Source: Nonomuraea roseoviolacea subsp. carminata
GTDB lineage: Bacteria; Actinomycetota; Actinomycetes; Streptosporangiales; Streptosporangiaceae
Assembly: GCF_024172185.1 (NCBI RefSeq)
Contig: NZ_JAMZEC010000001.1
Span: 6,541,001 to 6,605,000 of the forward strand
Reading direction: 5' to 3'
DNA length: 64,000 nucleotides
Shown: piece after piece, positions 24,763-33,396 of the stretch
Position numbering within the stretch: the first letter of the stretch is position 1
How the letters are laid out: every line of letters begins with the position of its first letter
Position numbers and translations under genes: made by a program
Notes under the pieces: generated by a model
Database searches by the model: none
What the model was told of the DNA's origin: nothing
Seen by the model: the letters and a program-made list of their open reading frames with translations, nothing else

Positions 24763-25234
24763 CGTGCCTGCTCAACCCGCTGCCGCAACCCGCTGGCGGG
24801 CGGACGGTGACGGGATGCGCCACGACCCGGCGGCGGCGCCGGTCACAGGCCGGGGCGTGGCATCGGGGACGGCCGTGGGGACGGCGCCTGCGGCGGCGCC
24901 GGTCATCGCACCTGTCATCGCAACGGGGCCTTTCTTCGGATCGTGGCTCCGACGTTGGCACGCCTGACCGACAATTCCCCGCAACGCGCTCGGCGTGTCC
25001 CGAAAGTGGATGCTGAATCGGTGCCGCGCGGTCGCTTGGCGAACATTTGGTCCAGTCAAGACCGGCATTCTGGTCGCCCATGGGGTGTGTTCGACCCGCG
25101 TGAGCGCCCAGGGCCCGGTCAGCCGGTAAAACTCCATCTGACTATTCGATCATGATTTGGGGTGTTCAACGCATACTTTTCCGACAGCTCGTGCCGATGC
25201 GGGGACCGGCGCGAGGTCATGGCACCCTTGGAGG
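24763..25234. other. Divergent intergenic region between DUF3000 and hemE
   Basis: 472 bases without a gene I can support. It should hold the promoters of both flanking genes. Two copies of a CGGCGGCGCCGGTCA element lie near its left end. A 48-codon minus-strand frame (24772-24918) of Ala/Thr/Gly-rich low-complexity sequence was considered and not called. The right third is AT-richer, consistent with the hemE promoter. Confidence 0.5.
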
Positions 25235-26257
25235 GTGAATCTCGCCGACTCAGCGTTCCTGCGCGCCTGCCGCCGCCAGCCCGTCCCGCACACCCCGGTC
25301 TGGTTCATGCGGCAGGCCGGCCGGGCGCTGCCCGAATACCACACGGCCCGCGGGGGCGTGCCGATGCTCCAGGCGTGCGCCACGCCCGACCTCGTCGTCG
25401 AGATCACCATGCAGCCGGTCCGCCGCTACGGCGTCGACGCGGCCGTCTTCTACAGCGACATCGTCGTGCCGCTCAAGGCCATCGGCGTCGACCTCGACAT
25501 CAAGCCCGGCGTCGGGCCGGTCATCGCCCAGCCGATCCGCGAGGAGGCCGACCTCGACGCGCTGCGTCCGCTGGAGCCCGACGACGTCCCCTACATCACC
25601 GAGGCGATCCGGGCGCTGACCGGCGAGCTCGGCGGCACGCCGCTCATCGGCTTCGCCGGCGCGCCCTTCACGCTCGGCGCCTACCTCATCGAGGGCGGCC
25701 CGTCCCGCAACCACGACCACACCAAGGCCATGATGTACGGCGCGCCCCGCCTGTGGCACGCGCTGATGGACCGCCTGACCGGCATCGTCCTGGCCCACCT
25801 GCGCCTCCAGGTCGAGGCGGGCGCCTCGGCCCTCCAGCTCTTCGACTCCTGGGTCGGCGCCGTCGCCCCCGCCGACTACCGCGAGTACGTGCTGCCCTAC
25901 ACGCGCCGCATCTTCGAGGGCCTGGCCGACCTCGACGTGCCCCGCATCCACTTCGGCGTCGGCACCGGCGAGCTGCTCGGCCTGCTCGGCGAGGCGGGGG
26001 CCGACGTGGTCGGCGTCGACTGGCGGGTGCCGCTGGACGAGGCCGCCCGCCGGGTCGGGCCCGGCAAGGCGCTGCAGGGCAACCTCGACCCGGCGATCCT
26101 GCTCGCCCCGTGGGAGGCGGTCGAGCGCAAGGCCCGCGAGGTGCTGCGCGAGGGGCGTCAGGCCGAGGGGCACGTGTTCAACCTCGGGCACGGCGTGCTG
26201 CCCTCCACCGACCCCGACCAGCTCAAGCGGCTGACCGACCTGGTTCACGAGTCCTGA
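25235..26257 (+). CDS. hemE: Uroporphyrinogen decarboxylase
   Basis: 340 residues. HemE signatures are complete: PVWFMRQAGRALPEY (about 21-35), YSDIVVPLKAIGVDLDIKPGVGPVI, GFAGAPFTLGAYLIEGGPSRNHDHTK, LQLFDSWVGAVAP, GVDWRVPLDEA and GHGVLPSTDPD. It decarboxylates the four acetates of uroporphyrinogen III to give coproporphyrinogen III. GTG 25235 is chosen by homology; GGAGG abuts it directly, too close for normal use, so initiation may be unusual. It is followed in the same direction, after the opposing lipoprotein gene, by hemG and hemQ. Confidence 0.95.
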   Translation: MNLADSAFLRACRRQPVPHTPVWFMRQAGRALPEYHTARGGVPMLQACATPDLVVEITMQPVRRYGVDAAVFYSDIVVPLKAIGVDLDIKPGVGPVIAQPIREEADLDALRPLEPDDVPYITEAIRALTGELGGTPLIGFAGAPFTLGAYLIEGGPSRNHDHTKAMMYGAPRLWHALMDRLTGIVLAHLRLQVEAGASALQLFDSWVGAVAPADYREYVLPYTRRIFEGLADLDVPRIHFGVGTGELLGLLGEAGADVVGVDWRVPLDEAARRVGPGKALQGNLDPAILLAPWEAVERKAREVLREGRQAEGHVFNLGHGVLPSTDPDQLKRLTDLVHES

Positions 26258-26263
26258 CCCGCC

Positions 26264-26345
26264 CGGCCGTCCGCCCGCGCAGGACGCGGCGGGAACGGCC
26301 GGCCCGGCCGTCCGCTCGCTCAGGACGCGGCGGGAGCGGCCGGCC
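26264..26345. repeat. 41-base tandem duplication at the 3' end of the DUF4349 gene
   Basis: Two 41-base units (26264-26304 and 26305-26345) differ at three positions. The right unit contains the last codons and stop of the DUF4349 gene; the left unit repeats them beyond the stop. The duplication lies between convergent genes, just after hemE. Confidence 0.8.
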
Positions 26346-27411
26346 CTGGCGGAGGCGGCGGCTCGGGGCTCTCGCCCCGCACGGCCGGTGCGGCGCCTTC
26401 GGGTCCGGCGGATGGTGCGGCGTTCTCCGGCCTCACCGGTGGCGGGGGCGGCGGGAAGCCGCCTCCGGGGCGCGCGGGCGGTGGTGGCGGGACGGCCCGG
26501 CGGCGGCCGCTGCGGCGCGCCAGGAAGACGACCAGCGCGACCACCGGCGCCACGAGCAGCAGCCAGGGCAGCAGCACGCCCAGCACGGTGAGCGCCACCT
26601 TCACGAACGACACCAGCGCCTTCCAGCCCGTCGCCAGCCCGCCGAGGAAGCCCGGCGGGTCCTCCGACGGCGGCTCGACCACCGTGACCGGGCCGACCAC
26701 GTTCAGCGTGAGCGTGGCCATGCTCACCTGCGTCGCCAGCTCCTTCTGCTGCGCCTGCAACGACTCCAGGTCCGCCTCGCGGGCCGCGATCTCCCGCTCC
26801 ACCTCCAGCACCTGGCCGATCGTGTTGGCCTTCTTCAGCAGCGTGCGCAGCGAGTCCAGCGCCTGCTGCGCCGACCGGAGGCGGCTGTTGACGTCGGCCA
26901 CCTGCATGGTGACGTCCTCGGTGCCCTGGTCGAGCGAGAGCTGCTTGCCCAGGTCCCGGCCCAGGCTCGCCAGCACCTCCGCGTACCGCGCCGGCGGGAT
27001 CTTGAACTCCAGCTCGGCGCTGCCGTCGCCGCCGTCGGACGAGTTCGTCTGCTCCTTCGCCAGGTAGCCGCCCGCGCCCGTGACGACCTGCTTGGCCTTC
27101 TGGACCGCGGCCGTGACCTCCTTGGCCCGCACCGTCATCCTGGCGACGTAGACGACCTGCCGCTCCTGGGCGGTGACCGCGACGTCCGAGGCGATGTTCT
27201 TGCCGGCCGTCCGGCCGGCCCCGTCCTGGGCCTCGGGCCGGCGGGTCGCCTTCGCGGCGCCGTCCGCGGCGACGGCGGGCTCGTCCGCCGGGGAGGCCTG
27301 CGCCCCGGACGTGGAGCGCAGGTTCGAGCTTCCGCCGCAGCCCGTCAGGCCGGTCAGCAGCAGGGCCGCGCACGCGGCCGCCAGCGCCGTGCCGTACTGG
27401 AATCTCCTCAT
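26320..27411 (-). CDS. DUF4349-domain lipoprotein
   Basis: 363 residues. ATG 27411 yields a lipoprotein signal, MRRFQYGTALAAACAALLLTGLTGCGG, with the lipobox Cys at about 25. The DUF4349 domain begins QVVYVARMTVRAKEVTAAVQKAKQVV. A heptad-rich stretch near 190-240 (VNSRLRSAQQALDSL ... EREIAAREADLESLQ) should form a coiled coil. A membrane segment follows (ALTVLGVLLPWLLLVAPVVALVVFL), then a Pro/Gly-rich tail ending APAAS. Surface-anchored with both a lipid and a transmembrane helix. The role of the family is not known. Confidence 0.85.
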   Translation of the reverse strand: MRRFQYGTALAAACAALLLTGLTGCGGSSNLRSTSGAQASPADEPAVAADGAAKATRRPEAQDGAGRTAGKNIASDVAVTAQERQVVYVARMTVRAKEVTAAVQKAKQVVTGAGGYLAKEQTNSSDGGDGSAELEFKIPPARYAEVLASLGRDLGKQLSLDQGTEDVTMQVADVNSRLRSAQQALDSLRTLLKKANTIGQVLEVEREIAAREADLESLQAQQKELATQVSMATLTLNVVGPVTVVEPPSEDPPGFLGGLATGWKALVSFVKVALTVLGVLLPWLLLVAPVVALVVFLARRSGRRRAVPPPPPARPGGGFPPPPPPVRPENAAPSAGPEGAAPAVRGESPEPPPPPGPAAPAAS

Positions 27412-27567
27412 GCCCTTGTGACGGATCGCGCCCTGGAGGGGTTTGATCGAATCCGTCACGGTACGGTCACGTGCGCGCGTCGGCGGCGAGCGATCCCGGA
27501 GCCGGAGACGGCGGCGTCCGGCCGGGTCGGACCGCGCCCCGGGCGGCCGGGCGGAGCGCGGAGACGG

Positions 27568-27573
27568 TAGCGT
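27568..27573 (+). promoter_or_regulatory. -10 box of a probable leaderless hemG transcript
   Basis: TAGCGT ends 8 bases before the GTG start at 27582, so transcription would begin at or near the start codon. Confidence 0.5.
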
Positions 27574-27581
27574 CTGGAGGC

Positions 27582-28988
27582 GTGGAACGGAATCGGGCGC
27601 ACGTGGTCGTCGTCGGCGGCGGGATCTCCGGTCTGGCCGCGGCATGGCACCTCCGCCAGGCGGGCGGCGATCGCATCAGGGTGACGGTCCTCGAAGGCGG
27701 CCCCCGCGTCGGCGGCAAGCTGCACGCCTCCGAGGTCGCCGGGATCAGCGTCGACGCGGGAGCCGAGGCCGTCCTGGCCCGGCGGCCCGAGGGCACGGAG
27801 CTGGCCAAGGCGGTGGGGCTCGGCGACGACCTGGTCGGTCCCAGCTCGGCGCGGGCGGCCGTGCTCAGCCGGGGCACGCTGCGGACCATGCCCAAGGCCC
27901 AGGTCATGGGCGTGCCCGCCGACCTGACCGAGCTGGCGAGGTCCGGCATCGTCTCGCCCGGCGGGCTGCTGCGGGTGCCGATGGACCAGATCCTGCCGCC
28001 CACCCTCGTCCGCACCGACGTGTCCGTGGCCGCCTACATCCGCGCCCGCATGGGCGGCGAGGTGCTCGACCGGCTCGTCGAGCCGCTGCTCGGCGGCGTC
28101 TACGCGGGCCGCTCCGACCGGCTGTCGCTGGAGGCGACGATGCCCCGGGTGGCCGCCGCCGCCCGCTCCGAGCGGTCGCTGCTGAACGCCGCCCGCCAGA
28201 TCGTCGAGGAGGCGCCCAGCGCCGGCGGGCCCGTGTTCGCCACCCTGCGCGGCGGCCTCGGCGCCCTGCCCGAGACGGTCGCCAAGGCGTCGGAGGCGGA
28301 GATCCGCACCGGCGTGACCGTCCGCGAGCTGCACCGCACCGCCGAGGGCTGGCGGCTGGTGACCGGGCCCGTGCCGCGGCCCGAGGTGGTCGAGGCCGAC
28401 GCCGTGATCGTCGCCACCCCCGCCACCGCGGCCGCCCGCCTGCTCAAGGCCGAGGTGCCCAAGGCGTCGGCCGAGCTGTCGCGCATCGAGTACGCCAGCA
28501 TGGCCATCGTCACGCTCGCCTACGCCGCCGAGGCGTTCCCCGAGCCGCCCGGCCAGAGCGGCTACCTGGTGCCGCCCGTCGAGGGCAGGCCGGTCAAGGC
28601 CGTCACGTTCAGCTCCGTCAAGTGGCCCCACCTGGCCGGCGACGGACTCGTGCTGCTGCGCTGCTCCATCGGCCGCATCGGCGAGGAGCACCTGCTCCAG
28701 CGCGACGACACCGAGCTGGTCGCGCTCGCCATGGCCGAGATGGCCGACGTCATGGGCGTGCGCGGGCTGCCCCTCGACACCCGGGTCACCCGCTGGGGCG
28801 GCTCCCTGCCCCAGTACAACGTGGGCCACCTCGACCGGGTCGCCCGCGTCCGCGCCGCCGTCGCCGTGCAGCCCGGGCTCGCGGTGTGCGGGGCCGCCTA
28901 CGACGGTCTCGGCGTACCGGCCTGCGTCGCCACGGCCCGCACGGCCGCCGCCCGGATTCTGGACCACCTGTCCCTGCGGGGAGAATAG
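27582..28988 (+). CDS. hemG: Coproporphyrinogen/protoporphyrinogen oxidase
   Basis: 468 residues. The FAD-binding motif HVVVVGGGISGLAAAWHL is followed by VLEGGPRVGGKL, with a C-terminal FAD contact in YDGLGVPACVATARTAA. This is the HemY/HemG-type oxidase; in actinobacteria it acts mainly on coproporphyrinogen III (CgoX) in the coproporphyrin-dependent pathway, which the downstream hemQ supports. GTG 27582 is chosen because the frame upstream has no oxidase homology and a TAGCGT box lies just before it. Four bases separate its stop from hemQ. Confidence 0.93.
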   Translation: MERNRAHVVVVGGGISGLAAAWHLRQAGGDRIRVTVLEGGPRVGGKLHASEVAGISVDAGAEAVLARRPEGTELAKAVGLGDDLVGPSSARAAVLSRGTLRTMPKAQVMGVPADLTELARSGIVSPGGLLRVPMDQILPPTLVRTDVSVAAYIRARMGGEVLDRLVEPLLGGVYAGRSDRLSLEATMPRVAAAARSERSLLNAARQIVEEAPSAGGPVFATLRGGLGALPETVAKASEAEIRTGVTVRELHRTAEGWRLVTGPVPRPEVVEADAVIVATPATAAARLLKAEVPKASAELSRIEYASMAIVTLAYAAEAFPEPPGQSGYLVPPVEGRPVKAVTFSSVKWPHLAGDGLVLLRCSIGRIGEEHLLQRDDTELVALAMAEMADVMGVRGLPLDTRVTRWGGSLPQYNVGHLDRVARVRAAVAVQPGLAVCGAAYDGLGVPACVATARTAAARILDHLSLRGE

Positions 28989-28992
28989 AGCC

Positions 28993-29694
28993 ATGACAGA
29001 GGGCGCACCGCGGCTCAAGGCCCGCGATCTCAACCAGGTGATCCGCTACACGATGTGGTCCGTCTTCAAGGCGTCCGGGCCCCTGCCCGCCGAGCGCGAG
29101 GGCATCGGCGCGGAGGTCGGCGAGCTGCTGGAGCAGGCTGCGCTGAAGGACGTCGTCACCCGCGGCGTCTACGACGTGGCCGGGTTCCGCGCCGACGCCG
29201 ACTACATGTTCTGGTGGCACGCCCCCACCCCCGAGGACCTGCAGGACGTCTACTCCCGCTTCCGCCGCACCGAGCTGGGCCGCCACAGCGAGCCGGTCTG
29301 GTCGGCCATGGCGCTGCACCGGCCGGCCGAGTTCAACAAGTCGCACATCCCCGCGTTCCTCGCCGAGGAGCAGCCCCGGGCGTACGTGAGCGTCTACCCG
29401 TTCGTCCGCTCCCTGGAGTGGTACCTCCTGGACGACTCCGAGCGGCGCGCCATGCTCGCCGAGCACGGGCAGATGGCCCGCGGCTACCCCGACGTGCGGG
29501 CCAACACGGTCGCCTGCTTCGCGCTCAACGACTACGAGTGGATGCTCGCCTTCGAGGCCGACGAGCTGCACCGCATCGTCGACCTCATGCGCGAGCTGCG
29601 CGCCGCCCAGGCCCGGCGGCACACCCGTTTGGAGATCCCCTTCTACACCGGCGCCCGCAAGCCGATCACCGAGCTGGTCGCCGCGCTGCCGTAG
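28993..29694 (+). CDS. hemQ: Hydrogen peroxide-dependent haem synthase (coprohaem decarboxylase)
   Basis: 233 residues of the chlorite-dismutase superfamily, HemQ/ChdC type. YTMWSVFKASGPLP opens the ferredoxin-like fold; DYMFWWHAPTPEDLQDVYSRFRRTELG, RAYVSVYPFVRSLEWYLLDDSERRAMLAEHG and ACFALNDYEWMLAFEADELHRIVDLMRELR are family blocks. It decarboxylates coprohaem III to haem b, the last step of the pathway served by hemE and hemG here. GGGGAG before ATG 28993 lies within the end of hemG, so the two are probably coupled. Confidence 0.95.
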   Translation: MTEGAPRLKARDLNQVIRYTMWSVFKASGPLPAEREGIGAEVGELLEQAALKDVVTRGVYDVAGFRADADYMFWWHAPTPEDLQDVYSRFRRTELGRHSEPVWSAMALHRPAEFNKSHIPAFLAEEQPRAYVSVYPFVRSLEWYLLDDSERRAMLAEHGQMARGYPDVRANTVACFALNDYEWMLAFEADELHRIVDLMRELRAAQARRHTRLEIPFYTGARKPITELVAALP

Positions 29695-29790
29695 AACGGT
29701 CAAGGGGAAGTTGGCGATCCCCCTGCATTGATCTACCCGCTGCGTCAGACTCGGGGTTGACGGCGGGTTGTCACGTTCCAGGGGGGCGCC

Positions 29791-31221
29791 TTGACCATGG
29801 GCTGGGGCAGGCACGGAAGGCATCCGTACGGTGACGGTCCGTGGGACGGGCTCCCGCCCGGGCTGCTGCCGGAGGACCTTCCGTACGGGGACGACGAGGC
29901 GGTGGCCAGCGCGTGGGAGCGGCTCGTCGGGGGGTGGAGATGCGGGACGGGCGACGGGTGGCCCGACGGGGACGGCTCGCCCGGCTGGGAGCCGGACGCG
30001 GCGACCGCGCCGTTCCGGTGGGAGGACTCGTACGACGAGAGCGCGCGACACGACGAGGCCGGGCAGCATGACGTTCCCGGGCGGCATGACGAGGCCGAGG
30101 GATACGACGGGATCGGGCGGCACGACGAGGCGCCGGGGCGCGATGAGGTCGGGCGGCGCGAGCAGGCAGGGCGCCATGAGAGGCGGGCGACCGGCCGGAT
30201 CGCCCGGCGGATCGGTCGCCGTGTCGCCCGCCGCGTCGCCCGGCGGATCGGTCGCCGGGCCGGTCGGCGGGGCGATCAGCGGCCCGGGCGTGCGGACAGG
30301 CAGGGGCGCAGGCATGCGCGGGTGTCCGGGGCGCGCGGGCGGCGGGGCGTGGCACGCAGGGCGTGGCTGGTGTGGGTGTCGGCCGGTTCGGTGCTGCTGG
30401 CGGGCGGGGTGGCCCTGCTCGGCGGCGGGCCTCTCGACGCGGTCTTCTCCGCGAACGGGGAAACGGGCAGGGGCGACGGCGGCCGAGGGACCGCGCCCGG
30501 GGTGAGCCGTACCGCGGCCCGAGCCCTGAGCCCGGAAACCGGCGACGGCCCACACGGCGGCACGCCCGGAGACGGCGTGCTCGCGGACGGCGCCCGGCAG
30601 GACGTGACCGGGCAACGTGCGGCGGGACAGCCCGAGGCCGGAGGCCGCGCGGATGTGACGGGCGGCGAACCGGCGGCCCGTTCGACCGTCCGGCAAGCGC
30701 CTCCTCCCGCGGCCCCATGGGCACATGGCGCCTCGCCCCGGGCCACCTCCACCTCTCGACCGGCGACCCGTCCGACCGCCCCCTCGGCAGCCAGGACACC
30801 GGCCACCCCCTCGGCCGCCAGGACCCCGGCGACCCGGCCGTCCCCCGGCACAGGGACGGACGGAGCGGTCCCCACCACCGCGACACCCCCGCCCGGCGGC
30901 ACCGCGACGACCGGTCGGACCGCGACCGAGTACTTCCGTACCCGATGGGGCTCCCGGGACGACGCCGCCCGGCACCTCACCGACATCCGCACCATCGGCG
31001 GATATCTCCGCATCTACACGGACCTGCCCGAGTCGGCGGCCAACTCCGCCGCCGCCCTCACCCTCTGCTACCGGGGCCTCGAATACCTCCGCCGGACGGG
31101 CGCGGCGCACCCCGTGGTGTTCGTCCAGGCGCGGTTCGGCGAGAACGGCAACCCGGTGCTGGCCAACATCCTGGGCCCGGCCGACCCGACCTGCCGCGTC
31201 ACGCACCCCGACCCCGGCTGA
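29791..31221 (+). CDS. Membrane-anchored protein with repetitive, Arg-rich low-complexity region
   Basis: About 476 residues with no recognised family. Residues ~1-95 are Asp/Gly/Trp-rich. Residues ~85-135 hold imperfect GRHDEA-type repeats, followed by an Arg-dense stretch (GRIARRIGRRVARRVARR and on, about 133-165). One membrane helix, LVWVSAGSVLLAGGVALLGG, is near 193-212. A long Thr/Pro/Ala-rich linker includes SAARTPAT repeats, and a compact C-terminal domain (about 370-476; TEYFRTRWGSRDDAARHLTDIRTIGGYLRIYTDLP) looks folded. This suggests a basic cytosolic part, one TM and an exported sensor-like domain. TTG 29791 has AGGGGGG upstream; ATG 29797 is also possible. Confidence 0.6.
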   Translation: MTMGWGRHGRHPYGDGPWDGLPPGLLPEDLPYGDDEAVASAWERLVGGWRCGTGDGWPDGDGSPGWEPDAATAPFRWEDSYDESARHDEAGQHDVPGRHDEAEGYDGIGRHDEAPGRDEVGRREQAGRHERRATGRIARRIGRRVARRVARRIGRRAGRRGDQRPGRADRQGRRHARVSGARGRRGVARRAWLVWVSAGSVLLAGGVALLGGGPLDAVFSANGETGRGDGGRGTAPGVSRTAARALSPETGDGPHGGTPGDGVLADGARQDVTGQRAAGQPEAGGRADVTGGEPAARSTVRQAPPPAAPWAHGASPRATSTSRPATRPTAPSAARTPATPSAARTPATRPSPGTGTDGAVPTTATPPPGGTATTGRTATEYFRTRWGSRDDAARHLTDIRTIGGYLRIYTDLPESAANSAAALTLCYRGLEYLRRTGAAHPVVFVQARFGENGNPVLANILGPADPTCRVTHPDPG

Positions 31222-31248
31222 ACGGCCGATCCCGGACGCGGGGCCGGG

Positions 31249-31359
31249 TCAGCGGACGCGGACGCGGGTCTTCCAGCAGACCTGGCAGCGTTGCGTGATG
31301 ACCCGGCCGATGGCCTCGACCGTCACCCACCGGTGACGCAGATGCGCAAGGGTCACCAC
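31249..31359 (-). CDS. Small 36-residue protein with CxxC
   Basis: GTG 31359 (or GTG 31356) is preceded by TAGGAG at an appropriate distance. The short frame includes VTVEAIGRVITQRCQVCWK and stops at 31249. It lies downstream of msrB on the same strand and may be translated from the msrB mRNA. The CQVC pair could bind metal. Support is the RBS, clean frame and context only; I recognise no family. Confidence 0.4.
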   Translation of the reverse strand: MVTLAHLRHRWVTVEAIGRVITQRCQVCWKTRVRVR

Positions 31360-31406
31360 GCGCTCCTACCCGTGCCGGACGGACGGTACGCGCCGCCGCC
31401 GCCCGT

Positions 31407-31808
31407 TCACTCCTTCGGCTGGAGCCGCAACGACACGGAGTTGATGCAGTAGCGGTCGTCGGTCGGCGTGGGGTAGCCCTCGCCGTGGAAGACGTGGCCG
31501 AGGTGCGAGTCGCAGCGGGCGCACCGCACCTCGGTGCGGACCATGCCGAGGCTGCGGTCCTCGATCAGCCGCACGGCGTCCGAGTCCGACGGCGCGAAGA
31601 AGCTCGGCCAGCCGCAGTGCGACTCGAACTTGGTGTCCGACCGGAACAGCTCGGCCCCGCACGCGCGGCAGGAGTACACGCCCTCGGTCTTGGTGTCGAC
31701 GTACTCCCCGGTGAACGGCCGCTCGGTGCCGGCCTCCCGGAGGACGTGGAACTCCTCGGGGGAGAGCTGGACCCGCCACTCGGCATCGCTCTTGACCACC
31801 TTGTCCAT
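31407..31808 (-). CDS. msrB: Peptide methionine (R)-S-oxide reductase
   Basis: 133 residues, a complete MsrB. Zinc-binding pairs C47RAC50 and C96ARC99, the resolving Cys in ESHCGWPSF (Cys65), and the catalytic Cys121 in RYCINSVSLRL with the GHVFHGEG turn. It reduces methionine-R-sulfoxide in proteins using thioredoxin. ATG 31808 removes a longer reading with no homology. Confidence 0.96.
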   Translation of the reverse strand: MDKVVKSDAEWRVQLSPEEFHVLREAGTERPFTGEYVDTKTEGVYSCRACGAELFRSDTKFESHCGWPSFFAPSDSDAVRLIEDRSLGMVRTEVRCARCDSHLGHVFHGEGYPTPTDDRYCINSVSLRLQPKE

Positions 31809-32155
31809 GTATCCAGCGTACGAGATGCGGCAAAAAGAGATCTCCGTTGGGGGAAGCATCCGTTCTGGGGGGTATTCGCGTCTTTGTAGGCAAGGGGGTG
31901 TCATCGCCTCCTGCTCTGGGTGGGATCACTCGCCTGATCGCCCGAGCGGCACAGCCCACGCCCGTGCTGGCGCCGCGCGGTGCGGTCCGCGCTTGTCCGG
32001 GCGGCGCGCCAGCGCCCGTACGAGCCGCGCACGCGGGTGATCTTCAGGTCCGTCCCGTCGAGCCCTCGGTCCCGCCACCGAGGCGGGCTCCGGGACGGAC
32101 CCGCCCACCCGGGGGTTCGCGGGCTTTGTCGGTGGGCCGGGGTAGGTTCGGTGGC
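31809..32155. other. Divergent intergenic region between msrB and the LigD-type polymerase
   Basis: 347 bases that should carry both promoters. A minus-strand open stretch (around 31930-32080, including DLKITRVRGSYGRWRAAR) has coding-like codon bias but no start, RBS or recognisable family, so it is not called. The right end has the TAGGTT box of the polymerase gene. Confidence 0.45.
32143..32148 (+). promoter_or_regulatory. -10 box of a probable leaderless LigD-type polymerase transcript
   Basis: TAGGTT ends 7 bases before ATG 32156, and there is no Shine-Dalgarno sequence. Confidence 0.5.
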
Positions 32156-33160
32156 ATGGCATCGCCGTACATTGAGCTCGAGGTGGGGGAGCGGACCGTC
32201 AAGGTCACCAACCCCGACAAGGTGTACTTCCCGGAGATCGGGGTCACCAAGCGCGAGCTGGTCGAGTACTACGTGAGCGTCGGCGACGGCGTGCTGCGGG
32301 CGCTGCGGGACCGCCCGACCAACCTCAAGCGCCACCCCGACGGCATCCACACCGAGGCGATCTACCAGAAGCGGATGCCCGCCAAGCACCCCGACTGGCT
32401 GCAGACCGTGACGGTCACCTTCCCCAGCGGGCGCCAGGCCGACTCGCTGCGGGTGACCGAGGTCGCCGCCGTCGCCTACTGCGCCAACCTCGGCACGGTC
32501 GACTTCCACCCGTGGCAGGTGCGCGCCGCCGACGTGGAGCATCCCGACGAGCTGCGCGTCGACCTCGACCCGCAGCCGGGGCTGGGGTTCGACGCGGCGC
32601 GCCGGGCCGCGTCCCTGACCCGTGAGGTGCTGGCCGACCTCGGCATGACGGGGTTCGTGAAGACCTCGGGCAACCGCGGCGTGCACATCGCGGTCCGCAT
32701 CGAGCCGCGCTGGGACTTCGTCGAGGTGCGGCACGCGGGCATCGCGCTCGCGCGGGCGGTCGAGGAGCGCGCCCCCGACCTCGTCACCACCGCGTGGTGG
32801 AAGGAGGAACGGGGCGAGCGGGTGTTCGTCGACTTCAACCAGAACGCCCGCGACCGCACGGTCGTCAGCGCCTACTCGGTGCGGGCCCGGCCCGCCGCGA
32901 CCGTCTCGGCGCCGCTGACGTGGGAGGAGCTGGAGGACGCCGACCCGGCCGACTTCGACGTGCGCACCATGCCGGCCCGCTTCGCCAAGGTGGGCGACGT
33001 GCACGCGGCCATCGACGAGCGGGCCCACTCGATCGAGCCCCTCCTGGAGCGGTACGCCGAGGACGGCCGGGGCGACCTGCCCTACCCGCCGAACTACCCG
33101 AAGATGCCCGGCGAGCCGCGGCGCGTGCAGCCCAGCAAGGCCCGCCCCGGCGGCGACTGA
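32156..33160 (+). CDS. LigD-type DNA polymerase/primase (NHEJ polymerase domain)
   Basis: 334 residues, a stand-alone LigD polymerase domain (archaeo-eukaryotic primase superfamily). It begins YIELEVGERTVKVTNPDKVYFPEIGVTKRELVEYY and includes FHPWQVRAADVEHPDELRVDLDPQPG with the metal-binding Asp136/Asp138 pair. The nucleotide-binding TSGNRGVHI follows near 172 and a third acidic residue is in VFVDFNQNARDRTV (about 228). It extends and fills ends during non-homologous end joining. No ligase or nuclease domain is fused; a separate ATP-dependent ligase lies at 45.4 kb and no Ku gene is in the window. Confidence 0.92.
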   Translation: MASPYIELEVGERTVKVTNPDKVYFPEIGVTKRELVEYYVSVGDGVLRALRDRPTNLKRHPDGIHTEAIYQKRMPAKHPDWLQTVTVTFPSGRQADSLRVTEVAAVAYCANLGTVDFHPWQVRAADVEHPDELRVDLDPQPGLGFDAARRAASLTREVLADLGMTGFVKTSGNRGVHIAVRIEPRWDFVEVRHAGIALARAVEERAPDLVTTAWWKEERGERVFVDFNQNARDRTVVSAYSVRARPAATVSAPLTWEELEDADPADFDVRTMPARFAKVGDVHAAIDERAHSIEPLLERYAEDGRGDLPYPPNYPKMPGEPRRVQPSKARPGGD

Positions 33161-33396
33161 CCGCGGTCCCGGCACGTGGTTGCGGGGGCGCCGTTCCGCA
33201 CGGCCGGCCCCCTCCGATCGCCGGGGCGTTCGGGCTCTACCGGCCGTGCGGCCTTTCCGTCGCGCCCGGAGTGCGGGCGCGTGTCTGGAAGGTAACCCAG
33301 CGTCCGGGGCTACGGAGGCTTGCCTGGGTTGAGGGATCTTCTACCGGGAGGGGCGAACTTCTACCCGCCGGTGGGGTTTTCTCCTCCCGGGAGGCG

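Noticed and set aside
22801..24810. 669-codon plus-strand frame over RNase D and DUF3000
   Set aside because: Shadow frame; both genes on the minus strand have strong family motifs.
24772..24918. 48-codon minus-strand frame upstream of the DUF3000 gene
   Set aside because: Ala/Thr/Gly low-complexity product, no convincing RBS and no recognisable family.
25162..27570. 802-codon plus-strand frame across hemE and the DUF4349 gene
   Set aside because: Out of frame with hemE and antisense to DUF4349; low-complexity Arg/Pro product.
31930..32090. Minus-strand coding-like stretch between msrB and the LigD-type polymerase
   Set aside because: No start codon with RBS and no family match; may be decayed coding DNA but cannot be supported.
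33294..33330. AACCCAG/CTGGGTT inverted repeat between polymerase and TPR genes
   Set aside because: Only 7-base arms with a 23-base loop; too weak to call a terminator.
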